A DNA stretch of 64,000 nucleotides from Lucifuga dentata. Lineage: Eukaryota; Chordata; Actinopteri; Ophidiiformes; Bythitidae. The translations under genes were made by a program, and so were the position numbers. Of the stretch, positions 53,201 to 59,092 are shown in pieces (positions within the stretch are counted from its first letter, which is position 1; each line of letters opens with the position of its first letter). Location: positions 1 through 64,000 of the forward strand of contig VXCM01002930.1 of the NCBI GenBank assembly GCA_014773175.1. The letters are read 5' to 3'. The notes under the pieces were generated by a model. The model was not told where the DNA came from and searched no databases. It saw nothing but the letters and a program-made list of their open reading frames with translations.

Positions 53201-55072
53201 TGAGCTGACCTCTGATGTTGACCTGCAAATTTAGACTTTTAAAGAAATCTGTATATAGGCCAACCCCCTGATGTTGTTCCATCAATTTATTTGTTTAACA
53301 AATTACATGTGTTTCTGGGTATTGTCGTAGTGTTCCTCTAAGTTTCTGAAAATAATCTATGCACGGGTTGTGGCAGCTGTTTTAAAACTTCACCGCTTTA
53401 ACGGAGCTTCTCTTCCTGACTCACACCAGAATGATAACATCGCGCTCTTGTTCTTTTCGTAACTTATTTATTTTCAAAATCAAAATAACAAAACATGACA
53501 TGAAGTGAGGTCAAAAACTACACTGTGGCCCCGTTCCTCATAAACACTGATCAGCCTCCAGCTGAGCATCTATAAATAGACTCCTCCATCACCTAATCAA
53601 TCAGTTAAGATAGAAATATTCAAAAATAATAACTTATTTGATTTCACTTTTCCCCAAATTAAATATTTTAAACATTTGATATTTAACCAAGAACTGGCTC
53701 TAACACCGGTACCGGTAATATTTATTTCAGCAGCGGATTACCTAACTGACCAATCACAACAGAGCTTACTGGCCACTGGATGAGATGTTTAGACAGGAAA
53801 TATCTCATTCTAAGGTATGATTTAAACTATTTTCCATGGGTAGTGGCAGTGGGTAGTATTTCCACCCCTGGAAATTTCCTTTTCTGGGATCAAATTTGAA
53901 TTTCTCGTGTAAAAGCCAACCCCCAATTTGCTTTGTGAAGTTTGGTAATAAAATCTTGGCTTATAGTCCAGTATATACGGTAGTTTCCTATGGTGTCAAA
54001 GTAAATCAGAGTAACAAAGATGAATGTGGATCCTTTCCTAGTCATAGCATCATTTGATCCATGAAGAAGAAAACGATGACAGCAGAAGCTGAATCTGATG
54101 TAGAGACAACGTGTGAAGAAGACGTGCTGCCTTCACACACTGAACAGGAGAATGGAGCAACAAGAACATACAAGCACACGCTAACCTGAACACGTGTTCA
54201 TCTGTACATGTGCTAGCTAAGACTGATGTTCAAACCAATGCCATGAGATTGATGTCGTAGCATTGGTTTGGTTTGCTGTTGCTGATCAGAGCTGTAGTTG
54301 AGTCCTCTGGCTGCACATCAATCAGCACTTTTTCAGTGGAAAATAAGGCTGGATGTCAAAGTCCACCTGCATTTTCTCCAGTAGTACCCCTAAAAGAAAA
54401 CTAAAACACCACAGCCTTCTTTCATGTATTTCTATCTACTGTAACTTCTTTAATTCCTTTTCTTATGCCTCACATTCTGTTGGATAACCTGTCTATAATG
54501 TCACATTTCAATAAATCCTATTTGCTTTATTTCTATTTATCATGTTATTTTCTTTGTAGTTTTTTGTTAGAATTGCTTCTATTTTCCCCACAGGAATCAA
54601 GAAAGTTTCATCTTACCTTTCATGTACATGCACAAGAAACACACACACACACACACACATATTGGGCTGAGATGCCTGACTTTCCTGTCAGAGGATGACA
54701 GCTTGGCTGTTTCTGCCTCTAGTTTCATCATCCTGTGTTTCAACAGAGTCCAAATGTCCAGAAAGTCCCATAAGCCTTCACAACAGCAGCCTTTAACATG
54801 AGTGGATACAGCTATCATGAAAGAAGAGAGCAGTGTGTGTGTGTGTGTGTCTGTGTGTGAGTCACAGAGAGAGCCAGAGGACTCAGACCAGGACTTCTTT
54901 GTTCTAAACTTGGCAACCTTCACAGGAAAAGTTGCTCATGTGTCATCAGTGTGTCAGATTTTCTGTATGTTTCCAGTGTGGATCATCCACACACACACAC
55001 ACACACACTCACCTGTAACAGTTGGTGGATTTGCCCTCTACACTCAGGCATGTTGACGTTCAGGCCGTCCAT
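12429..55072 (-). CDS. phldb1: phldb1 (LL5-alpha), N-terminal five coding exons, gene runs off the left edge
   Basis: Gene-level entry; coding pieces are 55013-55072, 49397-49520, 41684-41854, 18807-18932 and 12429-13927, read right to left. They join in phase to 660 codons: residues 1-20, 21-62, 62-118, 119-161 and 161-660. PHLDB1/LL5-alpha is a cytoplasmic cortical scaffold. In the family, an N-terminal FHA domain and a long Ser/Pro linker precede coiled coils and a C-terminal phosphoinositide-binding PH domain. It helps anchor microtubule plus-end and basement-membrane adhesion machinery. The sequence shows the FHA domain (exons 2-4), the linker, and the conserved blocks [15 protein letters not shown] (189-203) and [20 protein letters not shown] (624-643). 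The coiled-coil and PH exons are absent from the window. Identity rests on many conserved blocks shared with vertebrate PHLDB1. Teleosts have duplicated phldb1 genes and I cannot say which copy this is. Confidence 0.95.
13928..15799. other. Intron 4, right part, no gene seen
   Basis: A short palindrome-like pair AACCAGGACCTGGTT lies at 14318-14332. A G-run interrupted by a single N is at 15274. Nothing coding is recognised. Confidence 0.55.
15800..16066 (-). promoter_or_regulatory. Intronic CpG island with possible alternative first exon of phldb1
   Basis: Between about 15810 and 16055 the sequence is GC-rich with dense CpG dinucleotides, unlike the AT-rich introns around it. On the minus strand it ends in a consensus donor, ATATCAG|GTGAAC, with the exon boundary at 15839. 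The next acceptor downstream on that strand is exon 5 of phldb1. An alternative transcript starting here would skip the FHA exons. A minus-strand open frame (16066-15809) crosses the donor, but no homology supports it as protein. That it is a promoter is inference from CpG density; CpG islands in fish usually mark transcription starts. Confidence 0.4.
16269..16321 (-). repeat. 53-bp partial copy of phldb1 exon 5 inside intron 4
   Basis: The segment aligns without gaps to 12800-12852 of exon 5, with 46 of 53 positions identical and the same orientation. Read in the exon frame it has no stop and keeps PDSPS and GKLV. Neighbouring sequence on both sides does not match the exon, so this is a fragment about 2.3 kb upstream of exon 5's acceptor on the transcript. 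It has no convincing splice sites. It may be a small segmental duplication or a template-switch scar. Confidence 0.8.
18307..18348. repeat. (CA)21 microsatellite
   Basis: Uninterrupted CA dinucleotide tract in intron 4. Confidence 0.95.
18634..18698. repeat. (ATAC)n/(AC)n microsatellite
   Basis: Compound simple repeat of CATA and CA units. Confidence 0.95.
18807..18932 (-). CDS. phldb1: phldb1 coding exon 4 (end of FHA domain)
   Basis: The exon reads [20 protein letters not shown] then [11 protein letters not shown]. This is the last FHA strand and the FRFNHPxEAxxMKSM motif diagnostic of PHLDB1/PHLDB2. The acceptor ctgttttctag lies before 18932 and the donor GCAG|GTACAA after 18807. Its 126 nt begin with the last two bases of a split Gly codon and end with the first base of an Asp codon finished by exon 5. 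Intron 3 separating it from exon 3 is about 22.8 kb and is packed with repeats. Confidence 0.95.
19345..19378. repeat. (AAGAA)n microsatellite
   Basis: Short pentanucleotide AAAAG/AAGAA array in intron 3. Confidence 0.9.
19484..20446. repeat. 1-kb CAT / CACATCA simple-repeat array
   Basis: Irregular mixture of CAT triplets with CACATCA, CAACATCA and TTCATCATCA interruptions. A 328-codon plus-strand frame over it is almost entirely His, Ser, Ile and Thr and is a repeat artefact. Confidence 0.95.
20459..22020. other. Intron 3, no gene seen
   Basis: Holds a short CA tract at 21549-21570, an A-run split by one N at 21865 and ordinary intronic sequence. Confidence 0.6.
22021..22535 (-). mobile_element. 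TTAA-type MITE, copy 2
   Basis: The left end AAAGGACCATGCCACCC (the TTAA is not intact on this side) and right end GGGTGGTATGGTCCTTTAA are inverted repeats that extend for about 80 bp. The interior shares the CACGTCTTGTTGGTGATGAT complement and the GGGGAATATAGTCCCAAAAG marker with copy 3. It is shorter than copy 3 through an internal deletion near 22385-22400. Confidence 0.88.
22536..24208. other. Intron 3, no gene seen
   Basis: It contains (TA)n at 22705-22733 and AT-rich intronic sequence. No exon, RNA gene or transposon end was recognised. Confidence 0.6.
24209..24787 (-). mobile_element. TTAA-type MITE, copy 3 (full length, 579 bp)
   Basis: It is bounded by TTAA on both sides, starts TTAAAGGACCATACCACC and ends GGTGGTATGGTCCTTTAA. 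Terminal inverted repeats are about 80 bp and contain the GTAACGTTACTGACAAT / ATTGTCAGTAACGTAAC pair. It has no open frame of note. A TTAA target site is the habit of piggyBac and Kolobok families; I cannot assign this one between them from the ends alone. Confidence 0.9.
24788..27660. other. Intron 3, no gene seen; small repeats
   Basis: An AACCAGCAGGT tandem array lies at 25071-25133. A segment at 25270-25325 resembles the interior of the foldback at 37014-37694. A C-run with a single N is at 25928 and a (GT)n tract at 27170-27188. No exon is recognised. Confidence 0.55.
27681..27820. repeat. 10-bp minisatellite CAGCTCA(C/G)AC
   Basis: About 14 tandem copies of a 10-bp unit alternating CAGCTCACAC and CAGCTCAGAC. 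The 10-bp unit is not a multiple of three. Confidence 0.95.
27884..28041. repeat. (TA)n/(GTATA)n followed by (GA)n microsatellite
   Basis: TA-rich simple repeat to 28006, a single N at 28007, then (GA)17. The N marks an assembly join, so true lengths are unknown. Confidence 0.9.
28100..29350. other. Intron 3, no gene seen
   Basis: Intronic sequence with short A- and T-runs (28950-28990) and an A-run ending in a single N at 29203. Confidence 0.55.
29352..30044 (-). mobile_element. Candidate hAT-type element with direct internal repeat; terminal GGGATC end at right
   Basis: The right end, 29995-30044, reads on the minus strand CAGGGATCCCCAACTGGCGG followed by CCCACGGGCCAAATG. This is the type of terminus seen in many hAT-family elements. 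Within the block a unit of about 130 bp (29352-29480) is repeated at 29741-29945 with a few differences, apart from an artefactual doubling at the N at 29845. Whether the direct repeat belongs to the hAT element is not established. Confidence 0.5.
29779..29911. other. Assembly-join duplication around single N at 29845
   Basis: The 66 bases before the N (29779-29844) are identical to the 66 after it (29846-29911). One copy is probably real. Confidence 0.85.
31138..31264. other. Assembly-join duplication around single N at 31201
   Basis: 31138-31200 equals 31202-31264 exactly (63 bases). Confidence 0.85.
31382..31516. other. Assembly-join duplication around single N at 31449
   Basis: 31382-31448 equals 31450-31516 exactly (67 bases). 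Confidence 0.85.
31558..31926. repeat. TA/TATC/AGATCTAT compound microsatellite
   Basis: It starts directly at the right end of the mariner element. It mixes (TA)n, (TATC)n and AGATCTATCTAT units, then (CA)n and (GT)n. Many short palindromes lie within it. Confidence 0.95.
31927..32108. repeat. Imperfect foldback, arms about 75 bp
   Basis: The left arm begins AAATCTGTTTAACTTGTTAA and includes GCAGATTCCT and CACAGTCTTTTTGT. The right arm carries their complements in reverse order (AAAACAGACTGT, AGGAATCTGC, TTAACAAGTTAAACAGGTT). The centre is (TA)n. It is probably a MITE; the family is unknown. Confidence 0.7.
32216..32364 (+). mobile_element. Conserved fish retroposon 3' tail ending in (ATGG)n
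   Basis: It contains the block CCAGGGTGTACCCCGCCTCT, then GCTGGGATAGGCTCCAGCC, a C-run, and a tail of (ATGG)n. This block is very common in fish genomes as a LINE/SINE 3' end. I cannot name the clade with confidence. Confidence 0.65.
32365..33985. other. Intron 3, no gene seen
   Basis: It holds a (CTC)n tract at 33162-33192 and ordinary AT-rich intron. Nothing coding was recognised. Confidence 0.6.
33990..34335 (+). repeat. Dispersed repeat family C, copy 1
   Basis: Shares diverged blocks with the reverse complement of 52435-52790: TTCAGTGGTATAAAATCTGG versus TCCAGTGGTAAATTTTATC, and GTGATCAATAAACT..GATAGATAAGCTCACTCAG versus GTGATCAATAACTTTGATAG. It is followed by a (CT)n(CA)n tract. The element type is unknown. 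Confidence 0.6.
34336..36534. other. Intron 3, no gene seen
   Basis: It begins with (CT)n/(CA)n at 34336-34371. The remainder is intronic with no recognised exon. Confidence 0.6.
36545..36670 (-). promoter_or_regulatory. Small CpG-rich patch with good minus-strand donor, candidate alternative first exon
   Basis: About a dozen CpGs fall within 36535-36650, a local peak inside intron 3. On the minus strand the patch ends at CTTGAA|GTAAGTCG (exon boundary 36545), a near-perfect donor. A long (GA)n tract (36818-36864) lies about 150 bp upstream on the same strand, as seen at some promoters. No protein homology is visible. A transcript from here would join exon 4 or exon 5. Confidence 0.2.
36818..36864. 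repeat. (GA)n microsatellite
   Basis: About 23 GA repeats with one late interruption. Confidence 0.95.
37014..37694. mobile_element. Non-autonomous element with AGGGGGCATTATTTCGAG terminal repeats
   Basis: The left end has ATTAGGCCATAGGAAGG, an A-run and GGGGGCATTATTTCGAGTTT. The right end carries the reverse complement (AAAACTCGAAATAATGCCCC, T-run, CATATGGCTCTAAT). The interior has two diverged direct copies of a unit of about 115-160 bp containing TTTTCCATTGGATTTA(A/G)CAATAA (about 37260-37385 and 37400-37520). A relative of that unit is at 25270-25325. No transposase is present. Confidence 0.7.
37695..38514. other. Intron 3, no gene seen
   Basis: Ordinary intronic sequence. Confidence 0.6.
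38557..38691. other. Assembly-join duplication around single N at 38624
   Basis: 38557-38623 equals 38625-38691 exactly (67 bases). Confidence 0.85.
38800..38934. other. Assembly-join duplication around single N at 38867
   Basis: 38800-38866 equals 38868-38934 exactly (67 bases). Confidence 0.85.
39085..41033. other. Intron 3, no gene seen
   Basis: It holds (CA)n at 40026-40050 and a TTTCATAA-rich patch (40680-40870) with several CATAATG/TTTCATAAC repeats. No exon is recognised. Confidence 0.6.
41034..41193. repeat. Minisatellite GCAGGCTGACACGCA, about 15-bp unit
   Basis: About ten copies of CAGCAGGCTGACA(T/C)G. The 15-bp period gives open frames in all phases, which are not genes. Confidence 0.95.
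41684..41854 (-). CDS. phldb1: phldb1 coding exon 3 (core of FHA domain)
   Basis: The exon encodes 57 codons beginning [18 protein letters not shown] and containing [19 protein letters not shown] and [14 protein letters not shown]. These match the FHA core of PHLDB1: the GRT-x-x-G turn, the HCYIE strand and the NxxxVDG loop. The acceptor ctcctgctgctcag lies before 41854 and the donor CAAG|GTAAGG after 41684. It starts by completing the Gly codon of exon 2 and ends one base into the next Gly, so it is phase 1-1. FHA domains normally bind phosphothreonine. The exon lacks a clear Arg-x-x-Ser signature in the usual place, so phosphopeptide binding is not assured from sequence. Confidence 0.95.
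42010..42272 (+). pseudogene. L2/CR1-like LINE reverse-transcriptase tail fragment
   Basis: In one frame it reads [17 protein letters not shown] then [14 protein letters not shown] followed by a stop. This is the LHWLPV..RIDFKI..LVYKALHG.AP.Y region found near the C terminus of L2/CR1-type fish LINE proteins. The rest is frameshifted. It lies in intron 2, antisense to phldb1. Confidence 0.75.
42461..42504. repeat. (GT)22 microsatellite
   Basis: Simple GT tract. Confidence 0.95.
42660..42726. repeat. (CA)n microsatellite directly left of the provirus
   Basis: CA repeat with AT and GC interruptions ending at the first base of the 5' LTR. A CA repeat also continues right of the 3' LTR (49125-49142), so the provirus appears to have integrated inside one CA tract. 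Confidence 0.9.
42727..43102 (+). repeat. 5' LTR of the provirus
   Basis: Starts TGTGGAATAAAAATG and ends TTTCACA, with an AATAAA poly(A) signal at 43047-43052. It includes an artefactual 65-base doubling around the N at 42793; the real length is about 311 bp. Confidence 0.9.
42729..42857. other. Assembly-join duplication around single N at 42793
   Basis: 42729-42792 equals 42794-42857 exactly (64 bases), inside the 5' LTR. Confidence 0.85.
43105..43122 (+). other. Retroviral primer-binding site, tRNA-Leu type
   Basis: TGGTGTCAGAAGTGGGAT begins two bases after the 5' LTR. It is complementary to the 3' end ATCCCACTTCTGACACCA of vertebrate tRNA-Leu (CAA type), all 18 bases. Confidence 0.88.
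44041..46300 (+). pseudogene. Broken pol-like remnant of the provirus (RT, RNase H, integrase)
   Basis: Reverse-transcriptase fingers/palm fragments are readable at 44098-44270 ([19 protein letters not shown] type). The YVDD catalytic box is at about 44617-44640 ([12 protein letters not shown]). Thumb/connection pieces follow at 44690-45300 and an RNase H with TDSKYAF and AHT boxes at about 45520-45890. Integrase has [11 protein letters not shown] and SDNGTPFV at 45995-46150, then a deletion that removes the third catalytic residue region, then a GPY/F tail ([14 protein letters not shown]) at about 46222-46270. The frame changes repeatedly and stops are frequent, so no functional product is possible. 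Confidence 0.85.
44275..44568 (-). mobile_element. Nested retroposon inserted in the RT region, with 9-bp target duplication
   Basis: ATTACAGGA at 44266-44274 and again at 44569-44577 flank a segment that begins with a T-run (44275-44287), the poly(A) tail of an insert in minus orientation. The RT homology stops at the first copy and resumes at the second. The insert is about 290 bp, carries one N (44291) and a short inverted pair (GCCCTCCTTGA / TCAAGGAGGGC), and has no recognised coding potential. The family is not identified; it could be a SINE, a 5'-truncated LINE or a retrocopy. Confidence 0.7.
46301..48731 (+). pseudogene. Broken env-like remnant of the provirus
   Basis: The surface-subunit part (about 46430-48060) is readable only in short frames (for example 47635-47967) with Cys and Pro but no clear motif I can name. 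The transmembrane subunit is clearer. A CX6CC motif (CKVIHTECC) sits at about 48118-48147, followed by an in-frame stop. Then comes a membrane-proximal and hydrophobic anchor stretch ([19 protein letters not shown], about 48297-48353). A 67-base assembly doubling around the N at 48504 lies downstream. The region is not intact. Confidence 0.75.
48437..48571. other. Assembly-join duplication around single N at 48504
   Basis: 48437-48503 equals 48505-48571 exactly (67 bases), inside the env remnant. Confidence 0.85.
48736..48747 (+). other. Polypurine tract of the provirus
   Basis: AAAAGGGGGAAA immediately precedes the TGTGG start of the 3' LTR. Confidence 0.85.
48748..49124 (+). repeat. 3' LTR of the provirus
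   Basis: Starts TGTGGGGAAAAAAATG and ends TTTAACA; it shares the AATAAA and TGATGACATCATACTG blocks with the 5' LTR. It includes a 64-base doubling around the N at 49034. It ends 272 bp from phldb1 exon 2. Confidence 0.9.
48971..49097. other. Assembly-join duplication around single N at 49034
   Basis: 48971-49033 equals 49035-49097 exactly (63 bases), inside the 3' LTR. Confidence 0.85.
49397..49520 (-). CDS. phldb1: phldb1 coding exon 2 (residues 21-62, start of FHA domain)
   Basis: It reads [20 protein letters not shown] then [21 protein letters not shown]. This is almost the same as the [12 protein letters not shown] and [19 protein letters not shown] blocks of vertebrate PHLDB1, which form the first strands of the FHA fold. 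The acceptor is tcctctgcag before 49520 and the donor GAGG|GTGAGA follows 49397. The 124-nt length leaves one base of a split Gly codon, completed by exon 3. The 3' LTR of the antisense provirus ends only 272 bp downstream in transcript terms (at 49124), so the retroviral insertion sits close to this splice donor. Confidence 0.95.
49521..51222. other. Intron 1, no gene seen; microsatellites
   Basis: Holds (CA)n at 50232-50262, (GT)n at 50372-50394, (CA)n at 50429-50451 and a T-run at 50749-50767. An assembly doubling (50934-51060) is listed separately. Confidence 0.6.
50934..51060. other. Assembly-join duplication around single N at 50997
   Basis: 50934-50996 equals 50998-51060 exactly (63 bases). 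Confidence 0.85.
51225..52160 (-). pseudogene. L1/Tx1-type LINE ORF2 C-terminal remnant
   Basis: The minus-strand frame 51903-51232 reads [20 protein letters not shown] then [11 protein letters not shown]. This is the F..L...Y.LP...FFRYLQ.R pattern of L1/Tx1-type ORF2 tails. Further on comes [20 protein letters not shown] then C, the CDRC-type region. The frame above it (52159-51872) continues the same ORF after a frameshift. The 223-codon frame is long only because the remnant is young or lucky; it lacks the RT and endonuclease domains. Confidence 0.8.
52161..52434. other. Intron 1, no gene seen
   Basis: It includes (GT)n at 52359-52378 and GGTGGTGAGAG-rich sequence. Confidence 0.5.
52435..52790 (-). 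repeat. Dispersed repeat family C, copy 2
   Basis: The reverse complement matches 33990-34335 in several diverged blocks, including GTGATCAATAA and GATAGATAAACTCACTCAG. Confidence 0.6.
53182..53982 (-). mobile_element. CCGTATATAC-ended MITE, copy B (801 bp)
   Basis: Ends TACCGTATATACTTGAGTAT and CAGTATATACGGTA are inverted repeats with TA borders. Its right half is the reverse complement of copy A's left half. It has about 370 bp more interior than copy A, around 53380-53700. No transposase. Confidence 0.85.
53983..55012. other. Intron 1 next to exon 1, no gene seen
   Basis: (CA)n tracts at 54639-54659 and 54989-55008 and (GT)n at 54835-54850. The last CA tract directly abuts the exon 1 donor. 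Confidence 0.6.
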
Positions 55073-55108
55073 GTCCTCTGAGCTGTCAGCCTGAGGCACG
55101 CCAGGATC
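55013..55108 (-). CDS. phldb1: phldb1 coding exon 1 (5' UTR plus residues 1-20)
   Basis: On the minus strand a tcttcctcag acceptor precedes position 55108. The donor CAG|GTGAGT follows position 55013 and lies inside a CA microsatellite. The chosen start codon is 55072-55070; it opens [13 protein letters not shown], matching the MDALN-type start of vertebrate PHLDB1. The frame stays open upstream of this ATG to the acceptor with no earlier Met, so 55073-55108 is read as 5' UTR. A spliced 5' UTR exon must lie further right, but I did not recognise it. The exon ends in phase 0 after Gln20. The donor sits directly against a (GT)n tract on the transcript strand, which is unusual but still a good consensus. 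Confidence 0.85.
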
Positions 55109-55230
55109 CTGAGGAAGACATGAACAGGTCAGCACGAGTCACTCAGGTCTGCCTGACATGCTGCTACACACTGCAGCCTAGTGCTCTGTGGTTAACTAAC
55201 GCTAATGTGTCAAGGTGTGATTCATATGGT

Positions 55231-55272
<42 letters not shown>

Positions 55273-55697
55273 AGTCCAAATCCCACAAATTCCTCCGTTA
55301 CAGAGATATTTTGGTATTTCCATCAAGTCAGCGCTAAACAAACATCTCTATCAGTACACATAGCCAGAGGGCGGGTAGAAGTGAGAAAACATGTCTGCAG
55401 GCGTGATCTGAGATACGAGAGGCTCAGTGAGGAAACAAACAAATCAGAAAAGTTTCAGAGACTCTGTTCTCAGCGTTCTTTATGCCACGCTTACAATCAT
55501 TACCTGTCTCCAGTTGTCCACAAAATGCATAAACAACTCTCAGCTACACAATCCCACTGAGGAGGACACCGCTACAAATCCAGCTGCTTCAACACGCCAT
55601 CATCAACACGCTCCATCAGCCACACACCGTCTCTTTGTCTGAACCACTCAGGACGACCTGCTGCTGCTTGCTGCTGCAGCTCAGACCTGCATTCCTG

Positions 55698-55736
<39 letters not shown>

Positions 55737-56391
55737 GCAGTCATCAAAAGACAGGAGCAGAAAGGAGCAGTAGGAAGAAGGGAAGGTGGTGTGATGAGTG
55801 AAACTCTGATAGAATAAAGGGCAGGAAGTGGTGAGCGTGTTGAAGCGTGTTGAAGCGTGCTGAAGCGGGCAGGATGAGCTCTGTGATTTTATCTGCAACA
55901 CATCAGGTCACCATCAACAGGAACAGTATAATATAACAGTGTATACTCTTCTAATGGTACATCATCAGGAATGTTCATAGTTTCATTTCTCTCCAGCAGA
56001 AACACAAGAACAACCGACAACATGGATGGATTAACAAGTTATTTTAACATAACATGTTAACACGTAACACTGATGAATTACAGTACATCATGACTTATTA
56101 AATATTACAGGCTCCAAACGGAGCTGAGATCTGCAGGATCTCATTTGTGCTGAACAGGACCTATTTGTGTAACATTCAGCCTGTAAAACATGATTTTAGT
56201 TTGATAATAGCTGCAGAGGTTACACCTATCAGCTATTTTGTTGGTTTTAGAGCGACTGAAAGTTAGTTTGACAGCGCTGTCCAGTGTTCTGACTGACATG
56301 TCGAGTCGTTGCCCTGATAATAACAATTCACTGATATGTGTTTTACGGTTAAATCTAAACAAGTTTAATGGTTTGGTAGATTATGCTAGGG
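55109..56391. other. Upstream of coding exon 1, no promoter recognised
   Basis: It holds (CA)n at 55233-55270, (GT)n at 55701-55733 and a GTGTTGAAGC triple repeat at about 55838-55865. I see no CpG island or TATA-type promoter that would be the phldb1 start. Confidence 0.55.
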
Positions 56392-56456
56392 CAGGGTCGG
56401 ACTGGCCACTGGGAGAGGCGAGACTTTTCCCGGTGGGCTGGCCAGTGGCCTTTGTG
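56392..56456 (+). mobile_element. hAT-like terminus CAGGGTCGGACTGGCC
   Basis: CAGGGTCGGACTGGCCACTG starts a block that ends near GGCCAGTGGCC. It resembles, in inverse orientation, the block ending CCGACCCTG at 63167. This terminus is widespread in fish hAT elements. The partner end was not found nearby, and the two ends in the window share no 8-bp target duplication. Confidence 0.55.
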
Positions 56457-57180
56457 CTGCACAATATAATATTAATTAAAATTAACGTAAACTAAGCAAA
56501 CATATTTTTTTTTTCTTTCATAATTTTCTTGGCACTTAAAGAAAAAGGGTGGCGTGGAGAAACAGTGACAATTATGGAGTTATTCGCCCCCGGCATCATT
56601 GGCATTTTCATCTGGCCAAGAAAATGTAAAATACGCTGAACAACAATCGGATACAGGCAAAAGATCAGAATTGAGTACCAAGACTTGTAGAGTAAATCCA
56701 GCCTTTGCTGTACAGAGTTGGGTTGAGACTGGACCAGAGCGTATGCTGCTGCACAGATTACTTTTTACCAGCACAGCTCAGTTTGAGAACCGCTCACCCA
56801 AACAACTTCACACGTGATGCTGCACGTCTTCGGGTCCTGATCAATAAACCTGCTGAATATCAGCTTCCATACAGTGCCGGGTGCTAGAGATGTTGGTGCC
56901 ACAGACAGATTTCTGTCTGTATCGGTAGTAAAAATGTAGGATGGCAAATAAAAATGTAAATGGGATGGAGAAAGCATGATAAATTGATAGAAAGCAGGTG
57001 GAAAGGAACACAGGTGTAGACACACTGAACCAAAATGACAGAATTGTAGTTTATTATACAAACTACTTGGTAACTCAAAATCAATGTAATAAAAGCAAAG
57101 AAAGGTTAATATTGATTATAGGCAACAATACAAATGTCAGTGACAGAATGAACAACAAGGACATTTTCTACATTTCATGC

Positions 57181-58130
57181 TTCAGATGATGCCTGAGGAA
57201 CGATGATGCCTGATGATGCCTTTCTCTCAAATTGTCCTTCCTCAGTGTCTCTGTCCTCATGTCTTTTCCTTGGATCTTATGTGGGAGGAACTAAGACACA
57301 AGAAAAAAACACAAGAGAAACATGGTGCGTTCCAAGTTCTTATCTGATCGCTCCTTGCTCCTCGCTCCTCGCGTGACCCGGAAACCAATCTGGTCTGCCA
57401 TCTTTAAGGACTCCAAAGCGCTTATTTCTGTTCTGAGGATAGAGGAGCGAGGATGAGGAGGCTTCATCTGGGAGACATGAGCGAGGAAACGCGAGAGGCT
57501 CCTACAGGAAGTCTGTTACCTGAGAGACACGCCCCTTTACTGGAAGTCTGTTTCTGATTGGACAAATCTATTACAGCTGATCTGATACAGCGACATGTCT
57601 TATAACTGCAGGAGTGTCATCAAATATGTGAACAGAAAAATAACGGCAACATCTCAGGTGTAAAATTATTCTGATTATTGATGTTTAATTTTTCCCGATT
57701 GATCATCTGTTTAAAATGACTGGATGTGTGTTCAGTGGAGCCTCTGAATGATAAAGAATCATAAAACAATAAAACAACTCTTATATCATCACAAACTGAT
57801 CTGTTCTAACAAAATCCACTGACATTTTTAATAAAACAACCTGTTTGGAAAAGTTAATTCCAAACACTGATAAACTTTATATTTTAACTCTCTGAGCAGT
57901 GAAACACACTTAGAAATGTGATGATCTGTAGAAAGTCAGATTGTTCTGCATGTTTGTCAAACTGTTCATGTTCATTGTTACAGTAATAATCAGAATATTG
58001 CATTATTTTATTATCTTGTAGAAACTAAAACACAGCAGCTTCAAGCTGATCAGCTGTGTGACAAGTCATGTCGCTTCAGATGACGCTTGAGGAGCGACGA
58101 TGTTTCATTTCTCTTAAATCGTCTCTCCTG
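57181..58130. repeat. Region flanked by a 60-bp direct repeat
   Basis: TTCAGATGATGCCTGAGGAA followed by CGATGATG and TTTCTCTCAAATTGTCC (57181-57242) recurs diverged as TTCAGATGACGCTTGAGGAG..TTTCTCTTAAATCGTC (58076-58130). Between them is a CTCGCTCCTCGCG-rich block (57345-57500) with opposed GCTCCTCGCTC / GAGCGAGGA motifs. It could be a DNA transposon, but the type is unknown. Confidence 0.5.
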
Positions 58131-58505
58131 TCACTACCCGATTTGGACCGGAAACCTGATTTGGCCCAGAAGATCCGGTCTTTCAACGTTGTGTAAGTCA
58201 CAGTTGTGTTGCAGTACCACAACTGGACACTAGTGGCGCTGACTCCTCTGTGTCCTATCTGGAGGCTAAGCTAAACGGTGGCTAGCACTGCCGGCCCAAC
58301 ACGCCACAGTTGCAATTTACGGCAGTTTCTGTGTTTTTGTAGAGTCAAATAAAGTACGGAGAAAAAAAAAAATGTTTCTTAAGGGTCTACATTTTATATA
58401 CGTTGTTTTTGAAGGTAATAAGTTGAATGAAGCTGTTTGACACAGTTAATAACATTTAAAATGTAAATAAGATGGGGTTATATTATAATTAATGACTAAA
58501 AAGTT

Positions 58506-58547
<42 letters not shown>

Positions 58548-59092
58548 CTATATATATATAAATACACACACACACACACACACTAATGTGGCAGTAGGTC
58601 AGAGATTAGAGAAATCTGTTTTGAGGCAGAGATGGACGTTGAGTTTCAAGTCATAAAAACTGCCTTTGCCATTATAGAGGTTCAGTATAACAGAGTTCAG
58701 CCTGATGGACTGTCAGATGGAAATATATACTGTATATATATATGACGGTTATATTTACTTTCATCTGATGTTCTGATGTTAAGTTATATTTATTTTATAT
58801 TAAGTTATAATTTATATTAAATTTACTTTCATCTGATGACTATTTCCAACAAAGTTTGTAACTTTCTGGTCAAACAATCCAGCTGTCACATCCACTTCGT
58901 GCAGCAGCTGGTCAGGTGTGTTGAGGTGTGAAGGTGGGCGGGGAAAACCAGAGCCCATAGAAACCTCTGAGGAAAGAAGTGAACATGAACGTGCACCCCT
59001 CCGAAAAGCCCGAAGAGTGTGCCAATGATGTAGAATTTATTTATTATTTATTGGACTAATAATCAAATTACTCATGTGTGTTGTAATAATAA
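58131..59092. other. Non-coding, microsatellite-bearing
   Basis: (CA)n/(TA)n at 58506-58583 and repeated TTAAGTTATATTTA sequence near 58780-58830. No gene seen. Confidence 0.55.
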
